A DNA stretch of 6,187 nt from Bacteriovoracaceae bacterium (GCA_023146355.1 JAGLCH010000170.1:1-6187); one strand, 5' to 3'; positions 1 to 5,893 are shown, counted from the first letter of the stretch. The notes: generated from the sequence alone by a model not told the origin. Numbers and translations: made by a program.

Positions 1-24
1 CTCCCATTTCTAGAGGTTTGTATT

Positions 25-678
25 TTGATTCGTTTACTTTTTTTGTTTCTATCTATTTGTCTGCTCTCACTTGAGGGCATTGCAAGCGTCGACTTTAAGT
101 TGGGTGGTGGATTCGATCGTGGTGTGGTTGAAGACGGTCAGAGGTCAAAGGCAGAAAACTACGGTTATTCCGCTGAAGGTCACTTGTTATTCTCTGCATT
201 TGAGCCACTCTATTTAGGGGTTTTCGGTTATAAAAACTGGTCGAGTACGAATACAATTTATAAAGGAAATAATGTTAATAATTTTCATATCTCTCCCCAG
301 GGAGCAGGTGCTGAACTGGCGTTGCGATTTTATTCTGTCATGATAAAAGTAGGCGTTGGAGCATACGAGGCAGATGCACGTAGGGTTGAAGACGGAGTTG
401 GCAGAAACTACAAGCTCACTAGTGGGCAAGGCTATCATGTTGGTTTAGAAAAGCGTTTTGCCCTTACTCAATCCATGAATTGGTTCATCGGGGCATACAC
501 CCGCAATATCATTTACTCCAAAATAAAAATGAAAAATGGTGGAGAGCCTATTGATCTTCGCAGTAAGTGGGAGCAAACAATTTACTCTGTTACTGTGGGA
601 TTTGCTTTTAATTTCTTTTATCTCGACAAAGGTAGCTCGTCTAGCAAGGGTAAAAGTGGGAGTAAGGGAACAAAATGA
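25..678 (+). CDS. Small outer-membrane beta-barrel protein (predicted), TTG start
   Basis: A 217-residue exported protein of unrecognised family. Residues 1-20 form a signal peptide (MIRLL, then a hydrophobic core) with a likely signal peptidase I cut after G-I-A at residue 20. The rest is a series of amphipathic segments with alternating hydrophobic and aromatic residues (about 22-32, 46-58, 62-72, 90-115, 135-147, 151-166, 184-199), as expected for an eight-strand outer-membrane barrel. After the last strand comes a Ser/Gly/Lys-rich tail (residues 201-217), unusual because barrels normally end on an aromatic residue. The TTG start is chosen because AGAGG at 12-16 lies 8 bases upstream and the signal peptide begins there. 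The frame is open to the window edge, so a start outside the window cannot be excluded. Its stop overlaps the next start (ATGA, 675-678), so the two are probably co-translated. Barrel assignment is inference from strand pattern; no function is claimed. Confidence 0.72.
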   Translation: MIRLLFLFLSICLLSLEGIASVDFKLGGGFDRGVVEDGQRSKAENYGYSAEGHLLFSAFEPLYLGVFGYKNWSSTNTIYKGNNVNNFHISPQGAGAELALRFYSVMIKVGVGAYEADARRVEDGVGRNYKLTSGQGYHVGLEKRFALTQSMNWFIGAYTRNIIYSKIKMKNGGEPIDLRSKWEQTIYSVTVGFAFNFFYLDKGSSSSKGKSGSKGTK

Positions 679-1421
679 AAAAGACATTGCTGATACTTTT
701 ACTATTTATTGCAACAAGCTGTATCACTCGGCCAGATGGCGCAACAAGCGAGTCTGACATTCTAGACGTTTTTGCACCAATTAATATATCTGATACGGCA
801 CCAGTTGCTGGTCGTGATGGTAATGTTTCAATTACTTTTATGGGCGCTAGCTCTCTCGAAATTAGTTTTGGACTTGCTATTGATGATCATACTGATGATG
901 CGGCACTGTTATATAAGGTCGTGCATGGCCGTTCAAAAAAATCACTATCTGCTTCATCAAAAGCTCTATTTGACTGGCAAACATTTATTAGTGGCGCATT
1001 AACAGTGAATGATCTCACTGCTTCTCCATACTATTTTCTTCTATTAGTTAAGGATAATTTGGGACAAGTAGCAAGCTATTCTCCTTTTTCTAATGCACCA
1101 CGTTTGCCCGCTCATACCCTCGTTTTGGGAACGGCAACAAGTGAAGATCGTATTGAGTTGAATTGGCACGCAGCGGGACACTCATTTTTAAACCCATCTG
1201 TTTTGCAGTATCAAGTCTATATTTCCACAAGAAATAATATCTCAAATCTTGCAGCAGTGAGAGCAAATGGGGTTTTGATCCAAGGGTGGAGCTCCAAGCG
1301 TTCAAGTTTTGAGGCAACAGGGCTTGATTCAGGTACAGCGTATTTTTTTAACGTAGTTGTTAAAACCCCATTTGGAGTTGAGCTTGCCTACCAATCTAGT
1401 GAGTCTATTTCAACGTTCTAG
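675..1421 (+). CDS. Lipoprotein with two fibronectin type III-like domains
   Basis: A 248-residue predicted lipoprotein. The N-terminus is a type II signal peptide (MKKTLLILLLFIATSC) with an acceptable lipobox A-T-S-C, so Cys16 would be lipidated. The next residue is Ile rather than Asp, which by the E. coli rule suggests the outer membrane. Two beta-sandwich repeats resemble fibronectin III modules: about 48-140, with a tyrosine-corner-like segment near 113-126 (LTASPYYFLLLVKD), and about 148-245, with LNW near 162-164, YQVYIST near 179-185 and ATGLDSGTAYFFNVVV near 214-229. Such modules usually bind proteins or glycans and have no active site. The gene overlaps the barrel gene upstream by 4 bases, with a GGGA-type ribosome site at about 666-669, so the two products may form an envelope complex. 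Its 3' end overlaps dinB tail to tail by 17 bp. The FN3 call comes from sequence pattern only. Confidence 0.8.
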   Translation: MKKTLLILLLFIATSCITRPDGATSESDILDVFAPINISDTAPVAGRDGNVSITFMGASSLEISFGLAIDDHTDDAALLYKVVHGRSKKSLSASSKALFDWQTFISGALTVNDLTASPYYFLLLVKDNLGQVASYSPFSNAPRLPAHTLVLGTATSEDRIELNWHAAGHSFLNPSVLQYQVYISTRNNISNLAAVRANGVLIQGWSSKRSSFEATGLDSGTAYFFNVVVKTPFGVELAYQSSESISTF

Positions 1422-2535
1422 CTAGCGGTAGTTCTAGCTGGTGCTGGGGCTTTATTTGCTCATTATCAGAAAGTTTAAAACCGATTCCAAGAAGCCTTAC
1501 AGCTATTTTGTGACGCTCATGGCCCATAATTAAAAGGGTTTTGAAAAGTTCTTCAAGTTCACCTTCGATTTCAAAGCTTTCAGAAAAGGGATAAAAAAAA
1601 CTATCCTCTTTACATTTTTCAACCGTGACTGATTTAAAGTCACAGAACTTTACTTTGACATAGGCCTTACAAATTGGAGGAGGAGCTTTAGCTTTTTCGT
1701 GCCATTTACTAAAGCGGAGACTCATCTCTTTAAATAGTCTCGGTAGTTGCTCGAGGCACTGCTCAAGATTTTCGAGATCATATTCGTACGTCTCCTCAAT
1801 ACTGAAAGACTTTCTTGCCCTATGGGAGATTACTTCTCGGTTATCAATTCCCTTGGCATAATCAATCAGGTTTGGACCTAGCTTCCCAAAATTATCCAAA
1901 ATTAATAGGGGATCTTTTTTTAGAACATCACCACAAGTTGTAATGCCAAAACCTTTGAGCTTTTCTCCAGTGACCTTTCCAACTCCAAAAATCTTTGTAA
2001 CTGGAAGATCAACCACGAAGTCTTTTACTGCATTGGGAGTAATGACAAAAATACCATTTGGTTTTCTCCAGTCGGATGCGACCTTTGCTAAAAACTTATT
2101 AGGGGCAACGCCTGCTGAAGCAGTGAGCTGAGTTCGCTCAAAGATTTTGTGCTGAATCTCTTTTGCGATAAGGGTTGCACTTCCTTGGCATCGTTCACAA
2201 TCAGTGACATCCAAAAAAGCTTCATCGAGAGATAGAGGCTCTACCATGTCAGTATATTCGTGAAAGATTTTTCGAATTTGTATGGATGCATCTTTATACT
2301 TATGCATATTTCCATTGACGACTATAAGGTGTGGGCATTTTTTTAAGGCCATTGAAGTTGGCATTGCTGAACTAACACCATATTTTCTTGCTTCGTAGTT
2401 GGCAGTACAAAGTACTGAGCGCCTAGATGTGCCACCAATTGCTATGGGCACATTCCTAAGCTTTGGATCGTCTCGCATCTCTACGGCAGCGTAAAAGCAA
2501 TCCATATCGATGTGGATTATCTTTCGTTGTTTCAT
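1405..2535 (-). CDS. dinB: DNA polymerase IV (Y-family translesion polymerase)
   Basis: Error-prone DNA polymerase that copies past damaged bases during the SOS response; 376 residues, slightly longer than the 351 of E. coli Pol IV. The N-terminal palm motif HIDMDCFYAAVE gives metal ligand Asp10 and a probable Tyr steric gate at residue 15, where E. coli has Phe. The second acidic motif SLDEAFLDVT (102-111) supplies Asp104 and Glu105. The Y-family signature SAGVAPNKFLAKVASD spans 140-155. A helix-hairpin-helix of the thumb (GVGKVTGEKLKGFGI) lies at 184-198. The little finger starts near 242 (KSFSIEETYEYDL). Close to the C-terminus, QLELPL (366-371) matches the sliding-clamp-binding hexapeptide class (QLVLGL in E. 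coli Pol IV). It starts one base after the lexA stop with no visible ribosome site of its own, so it is probably translated by coupling and controlled by LexA. All key residues are present, so it should be active. Confidence 0.97.
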   Translation of the reverse strand: MKQRKIIHIDMDCFYAAVEMRDDPKLRNVPIAIGGTSRRSVLCTANYEARKYGVSSAMPTSMALKKCPHLIVVNGNMHKYKDASIQIRKIFHEYTDMVEPLSLDEAFLDVTDCERCQGSATLIAKEIQHKIFERTQLTASAGVAPNKFLAKVASDWRKPNGIFVITPNAVKDFVVDLPVTKIFGVGKVTGEKLKGFGITTCGDVLKKDPLLILDNFGKLGPNLIDYAKGIDNREVISHRARKSFSIEETYEYDLENLEQCLEQLPRLFKEMSLRFSKWHEKAKAPPPICKAYVKVKFCDFKSVTVEKCKEDSFFYPFSESFEIEGELEELFKTLLIMGHERHKIAVRLLGIGFKLSDNEQIKPQHQLELPLARTLK

Positions 2536-2536
2536 G

Positions 2537-3157
2537 TTAATAGTAGCGTACGAGCCCGGTCAGTACTCCTGCTATTTGAAAATCTCCCTCTGTTATAATT
2601 ATTGGAGAGTGCTTTTCATTAGCAGGCCTGAGTTCAATGTGATCAGATCTTTGATAATAGTGTTTGAGTGTGGCCTCTCCATTAACAACGCAAACTGCAA
2701 TTTGTCCCTGGCGAGCAGTGCTTGCTGTTTTACAAACAACAATATCATTTTCAAGTACTCCTGCATCGATCATGGAGTCACCACATATAGTGAGGGCAAA
2801 GTGTCTGTTACCTCCAATTATCATATGCTTTGGAACATCAATCGTTTCTGCGGGATTTTCAATTGCTTCAATGGGATTTCCTGCTGCGATGAGACCCAGT
2901 AAGGGGATCTCCTCAGTGGCAGATGATTTGTTATTTGATGACTCATCTTCTGTGACAACCTTGAGGCCTCGACGAGCATTCCAGTCCATCTTAAGATATC
3001 CTGCATCGACGAGGTATTTAAGGTAGCGTTGAACTGACCCAAAAGACTTAAGGCCAAAGTGCTCTTTAATCTCTTTTTGAGTGGGCGCCAGACCATTGGC
3101 ATCATCGTAGTTGTTGATAAAGTCGTAAACAGCTTTTTGTTTCTTTGTTATTCCCAT
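2537..3157 (-). CDS. lexA: SOS transcriptional repressor LexA
   Basis: Repressor of the SOS regulon. With RecA filaments on single-stranded DNA it cleaves itself and releases its targets. The protein has 206 residues, close to the family's usual 200. The N-terminal winged helix-turn-helix covers about 1-67, with the PTQKEIKEHFGLKSFGSVQRY-type helices at 25-45; its recognition region differs from the E. coli sequence, fitting a different operator. The linker contains the cleavage site Ala92-Gly93 (GLIAAGNP). The catalytic dyad is Ser128 (GDSMIDAG) and Lys165 (ATLKHYY), so autocleavage should be intact. The ATG is supported by AGGG on the minus strand (3168 to 3165), 7 bases upstream, and by the usual LexA opening (MGITKKQKAVYDFI). 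It heads an operon with dinB. The palindrome overlapping its ribosome site is a likely autoregulatory operator. Confidence 0.97.
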   Translation of the reverse strand: MGITKKQKAVYDFINNYDDANGLAPTQKEIKEHFGLKSFGSVQRYLKYLVDAGYLKMDWNARRGLKVVTEDESSNNKSSATEEIPLLGLIAAGNPIEAIENPAETIDVPKHMIIGGNRHFALTICGDSMIDAGVLENDIVVCKTASTARQGQIAVCVVNGEATLKHYYQRSDHIELRPANEKHSPIIITEGDFQIAGVLTGLVRYY

Positions 3158-3160
3158 ACG

Positions 3161-3218
3161 CTTACCCTAGCGTAAGTAATGCGTAAGTCAATTCCTTTTT
3201 GCGTACCTTTTACGTAAA
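3161..3218 (-). promoter_or_regulatory. Putative LexA operator cluster controlling lexA-dinB
   Basis: Just upstream of the lexA start lies a 16-bp imperfect palindrome (3161-3176): CTTAC, six bases centred on CTAG, then GTAAG. GCGTAA recurs at 3170 and 3181, a variant GCGTAC at 3201, and ACGTAA at 3212, inside the perfect palindrome TTTACGTAAA (3209-3218). The steps of 11, 20 and 11 bp place all copies on nearly the same face of the helix. The Bdellovibrio LexA box is described as TTAC-N3-GTAA. Here the half-sites are the same type but spaced differently (N6 and N0). Position next to lexA and repetition make LexA the likely binder. TTGACT (3191 to 3186, minus strand) could be a -35 element, but no convincing -10 follows, so I call no promoter. 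Confidence 0.62.
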
Positions 3219-3282
3219 TTTAATAGTGTATCTAATAAAACCCTTACATAGAGGGCGTGGTGGTGTGTAAGTAAAAGTTAGT

Positions 3283-3327
3283 TGATATTAGGAAAGGTTG
3301 TACGATATCCTAGTTTTTCTAATATCA
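3283..3327 (+). promoter_or_regulatory. Long inverted repeat / leader hairpin upstream of the secreted protein gene
   Basis: Bases 3283-3296 can pair with 3314-3327: nine perfect pairs at the base (TGATATTAG with CTAATATCA), then G-U, three A-U and a final G-U, around a 17-base loop. It ends 5 bases before the ribosome binding site. There is no T-run right after it, so it is not a terminator. If transcribed it could protect the 5' end of the mRNA or control translation; as DNA it could be an operator. A competing shorter pairing exists between TAGGA (3289-3293) and TCCTA (3308-3312). Function is not established. Confidence 0.45.
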
Positions 3328-3332
3328 CACTT

Positions 3333-3338
3333 GGGAGG
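3333..3338 (+). promoter_or_regulatory. Strong ribosome binding site
   Basis: GGGAGG followed by A lies 5 bases before the ATG at 3344. It is one of the best Shine-Dalgarno matches in the window, fixes the start, and suggests high expression of the secreted protein. Confidence 0.8.
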
Positions 3339-3343
3339 AATCA

Positions 3344-4066
3344 ATGAATAAGATTATTATCGCTTTTACTCTTCTTGCTTCATTTGCTGCATCAGCAAAT
3401 ACTGTTGAACTTAATTTCACTAGCGGCACTAAGTTAGGACCAGTTGAGTTTGTTGTAGATCAAGACTACCTTCAGGTTGCGGCAGTAGAATTAACTGAGC
3501 TTCGTGAAAATGCCTATGTGTTAGGTGATCTTGATCAGGCAGATGACTATATTAATAAGATTTCAAAAGTCACAGGAAGCCTTATTGCTCTTGGAAAAGA
3601 GATTTGGCCTCTAATTGTAGCTGGGCGCCCCGTTATCAATACAGACTTTAAAGATTCAATCAGCGTTATCCCTAATCTTGATGGAACAGGAAAGCCTTTT
3701 GAAGAACTAAATCACTGGTCAGCTCCAGAGTCGAGATCGTTTCTAATTGAGTACAAAAACCTTTATGGTATGGTTGTTGTAAGCTTCGAATTCTCTGTGA
3801 ATGCACAGCATAGTGGATCATATAAAGGTAAGGGGCAGTATCTAACAGGTGTTACAATTGTTCCTAATGACATCTATGTGGCCTGGGGCTTTAGTCTTGA
3901 TGCTTCATCAAAAATGATTAATATCACCAATAGAGGTTCAAAAGAAGATCCGATTGCTGCTGTAACTCTTGAAGTAGATTACAAAGTGGATACTATTATT
4001 GAGATGACTCACGCTAAAAGTCAATTTCATATAGTTGGAAATGGCGATTTTATTCAGCTTAACTAA
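3344..4066 (+). CDS. Secreted (periplasmic) protein of unknown function
   Basis: A 240-residue exported protein that I do not recognise. Residues 1-18 are a clean Sec signal peptide (MNKIIIAFTLLASFAASA) with a cut after A-S-A. There is no lipobox and no further membrane segment. The mature part begins with a beta-rich stretch (VELNFTSGTKLGPVEFVV), then an Asp/Glu-rich helical region (about 46-95, with GDLDQADDYINKI at 61-73), then a beta-rich C-terminal half with aromatic and Gly-containing segments (YKNLYGMVVVSFEF near 137-150, GSYKGKGQYLTGV near 158-170, DIYVAWGFSL near 176-185). There are no cysteines and no catalytic motif that I can see. It is a single-gene unit: strong ribosome site, own terminator, and a divergent neighbour (lexA). 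The strong signals suggest abundant expression. It could be a structural or binding protein; no function is assigned. Confidence 0.88.
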   Translation: MNKIIIAFTLLASFAASANTVELNFTSGTKLGPVEFVVDQDYLQVAAVELTELRENAYVLGDLDQADDYINKISKVTGSLIALGKEIWPLIVAGRPVINTDFKDSISVIPNLDGTGKPFEELNHWSAPESRSFLIEYKNLYGMVVVSFEFSVNAQHSGSYKGKGQYLTGVTIVPNDIYVAWGFSLDASSKMINITNRGSKEDPIAAVTLEVDYKVDTIIEMTHAKSQFHIVGNGDFIQLN

Positions 4067-4091
4067 TTTGAAATAGCATTTAGTATATATG

Positions 4092-4117
4092 GGCCACTCA
4101 CTGAGTGGCCTTTTTTT
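4092..4117 (+). terminator. Rho-independent terminator after the secreted protein gene
   Basis: GGCCACTC (4092-4099), a three-base loop ACT, and GAGTGGCC (4103-4110) form a perfect 8-bp GC-rich stem, followed by seven T (4111-4117). It lies 25 bases after the stop at 4066 and separates this transcript from bcp. Confidence 0.95.
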
Positions 4118-4159
4118 GTGTACTCTATGACTCTATCAATAGTATCAACTGTATTTATC

Positions 4160-4189
4160 TTGCTGAAAGCACGATCCTATTTGTCATAT
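4160..4189 (+). promoter_or_regulatory. Weak promoter candidate for bcp
   Basis: TTGCTG (4160-4165) and TCATAT (4184-4189) are separated by 18 bases and lie upstream of bcp, downstream of the terminator, where a promoter is needed. The -10 match is poor, so the exact position is uncertain. Confidence 0.25.
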
Positions 4190-4213
4190 AAACGGTAACG
4201 GGGAGATCTCTAC

Positions 4214-4693
4214 ATGGCACTTGAATTATTAGAAATTGGAAAATTGGCGCCGGCATTCACAATGCTTAATCAAAATGGGGACAAAATTTCTCTCAAGGAT
4301 TTTAGGGGAAAAAAGACAGTTGTTCTCTACTTCTATCCCAAAGCAATGACTCCAGGTTGTACAGTACAGGCATGTGGCATTAGAGATCGAAAAAATGAAT
4401 TTCAAAGACTTGATACTGTCGTTTTAGGTGTGAGTATCGATGAGTATGAGCGACTTAAGCGTTTTGAAGGAAAGCAAGAACTCAACTTTGACCTCCTCGC
4501 AGATCCTGAGCACAAAACTGCTGACAAGTATAAAGTCTGGGGTCTTAAAAAGTTCATGGGCAAGGAATATATGGGGCTGAACCGTGTAACGTATATTATT
4601 GGGAAAGATGGAAAAATCGCTCAAATAATGCCAAAGGTTAAAACTAAATCCCATAATGACGATATTTTAGAATTATTGAAAGAACTACAATAA
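4214..4693 (+). CDS. bcp: Thioredoxin-dependent thiol peroxidase, Bcp/PrxQ family
   Basis: A cytoplasmic peroxiredoxin that reduces hydrogen and organic peroxides, recycled by thioredoxin. It has 159 residues, the usual length. The active-site stretch FYPKAMTPGCTVQACG (40-55) is almost the same as in E. coli Bcp: Cys49 is the peroxidatic cysteine, with Pro42 and Thr46 around it, and Cys54 is the resolving cysteine, five residues later as in the atypical 2-Cys type. Arg124 (LNRVTY) is the likely conserved active-site arginine. LLADPEHKTADKYKVWG (94-110) and KKFMGKEY (112-119) are other family signatures. No signal peptide is present. GGGGAG at 4200-4205 stands 8 bases before the ATG. It sits between a terminator and a separate promoter for the next gene, so it is probably transcribed mainly alone. 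Confidence 0.96.
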   Translation: MALELLEIGKLAPAFTMLNQNGDKISLKDFRGKKTVVLYFYPKAMTPGCTVQACGIRDRKNEFQRLDTVVLGVSIDEYERLKRFEGKQELNFDLLADPEHKTADKYKVWGLKKFMGKEYMGLNRVTYIIGKDGKIAQIMPKVKTKSHNDDILELLKELQ

Positions 4694-4709
4694 TTTATTG
4701 CACCTAGAC

Positions 4710-4737
4710 TTGACGGTATTTGAAAAACCTCTAAAGT
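4710..4737 (+). promoter_or_regulatory. Likely sigma-70 type promoter for the DnaA-family gene
   Basis: TTGACG (4710-4715, 5 of 6 to consensus) and TAAAGT (4732-4737, 4 of 6) are 16 bases apart. Transcription would begin near 4744, giving a leader of about 28 bases to the ATG at 4772. It lies in the 78-base gap after bcp. Confidence 0.45.
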
Positions 4738-4771
4738 ACTTTCTTTGTGAGTTTTTTACCCTAGGTTGTAT

Positions 4772-5893
4772 ATGCATGAACAGTTAGGGCTTGGCTTTGG
4801 AGAAGGGGATTTGCTCCCCTTTAAAAAGAGTTCAAGGCGTAAGATACAAAGAGCAAAGTTTTCAAAAGATAGACGAGCATTTGATCACTATAATTTAACT
4901 CAAGTCATTGAGGGGAAATCAAATCGTGATGCCATAATGTCACTCGATAGATTTCTTTATTCAAATGACTTTCCATATCCGGCATTTTACCTTCATGGTA
5001 AAAGTGGAGTTGGGAAAAGCCTCATGGCAATGGCCACTATTGGGGAGTTTCTTCAATCTAGTCCCCAGACAATATGCAAGCTATTTTCGGGAAGTGATTT
5101 TATTGCAGAACGAGAGGCCGCAATTGAGGTCAACCGAAAGTCATCTTTTTTGCAGGAATCTTCAGACGCAGACCTTCTTGTAATCGATGGCCTTCATCAG
5201 CTTCTTCTCTCTCGTGATATTATTCAAGATTTTATACATATTATTTCTCAAGCGGAGCTTCGAGGAACAAAAGTGATAGTTATTTCTTCTCTTTCCCTTC
5301 CAAGCATAAAGCGCCACTCAACTGATCTTGAAAAGGCCCTCATCACATTTTTTCCTGCAAAGATAGACAATATGGATACGGAGTTGTCTGAGAAGCTATT
5401 TCGAAGCAAGGTTTCTGAATTAAACATTTCTCTTGGTTCAGATGTTTGGAGTTCTCTTTCATTTCGAACTATAAATAATGGATATGATGTTGATCGCCTA
5501 ATTCGTGAAATTTTTCGTATCAAACTACTTGAGGCCGTGGACTCTCTAGACACTGAATCTCTTATTAAGCACGGCCTACTTAAAGAGAGTAATCATATTG
5601 ACCTCGAGCTCGACTCTTTTGTCGCAGAGCTAAAGAAAGGGGTTGGTATCGATCCTAGTGAGATATTATCTATCTCTCGAAAGGCCAATATTGCCCTCGA
5701 CAGACATCTTTCTATGCACTATCTAAATAAAGGTAAGGGGATATCTCTAAGTCGAATAGCTCGCTATTTTAATCGAGATCATACAGTTGTAATTTACGCT
5801 GTAAAAAAGATCGAAAGTGAATTGCGATCTCCTTCAAGTGATAAGTTCTTTGAAAGACTTATTGCTTATCAAAGGTTCATTTCACCTGAGTAA
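4772..5893 (+). CDS. DnaA-family AAA+ protein with Hda-like clamp motif and DnaA domain IV
   Basis: A DnaA paralogue of 373 residues (numbered from the ATG), probably a regulator of replication initiation. DnaA domains I and II are absent. The N-terminus has QLGLGF (4-9), like the sliding-clamp motif of Hda (QLSLPL) and at the same place. The AAA+ part starts with FDHYN and EGKSN (47-51), followed by Walker A GKSGVGKS (76-83) and Walker B LLVIDG (135-140), where the usual second acid is Gly. The box VII region near 186-198 (LEKALITFFPAKI) has no arginine where DnaA and Hda have the finger. Domain IV (about 288-373) is complete: Arg303, Arg311 and RDHTVV (335-340) align with DnaA contacts Arg399, Arg407 and RDHTTV; Gln408 becomes His and Thr436 becomes Val. 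A TTG two codons earlier (4766) is possible, but AGG at 4763-4765 is well spaced only for the ATG. It may be the local Hda equivalent, or a second DnaA-box binder; the true dnaA is expected elsewhere. Confidence 0.9.
   Translation: MHEQLGLGFGEGDLLPFKKSSRRKIQRAKFSKDRRAFDHYNLTQVIEGKSNRDAIMSLDRFLYSNDFPYPAFYLHGKSGVGKSLMAMATIGEFLQSSPQTICKLFSGSDFIAEREAAIEVNRKSSFLQESSDADLLVIDGLHQLLLSRDIIQDFIHIISQAELRGTKVIVISSLSLPSIKRHSTDLEKALITFFPAKIDNMDTELSEKLFRSKVSELNISLGSDVWSSLSFRTINNGYDVDRLIREIFRIKLLEAVDSLDTESLIKHGLLKESNHIDLELDSFVAELKKGVGIDPSEILSISRKANIALDRHLSMHYLNKGKGISLSRIARYFNRDHTVVIYAVKKIESELRSPSSDKFFERLIAYQRFISPE

Noticed and set aside
2510..3026. Long plus-strand frames across lexA
   Set aside because: They run antisense to a clear LexA with all catalytic residues, and show no plausible protein composition or ribosome site.
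3282..3310. Promoter for the secreted protein gene using TTGATA at 3282-3287
   Set aside because: No good -10 hexamer is found at 16-18 bases, and the site lies inside the hairpin.
4122..4137. Tandem repeat ACTCTATG/ACTCTATC upstream of bcp
   Set aside because: Only two imperfect short copies in AT-rich spacer; likely chance.
4766..4771. TTG start two codons upstream for the DnaA-family gene
   Set aside because: No ribosome site is suitably spaced before it, while the ATG at 4772 has AGG 6 bases upstream and places the clamp motif very near the N-terminus.
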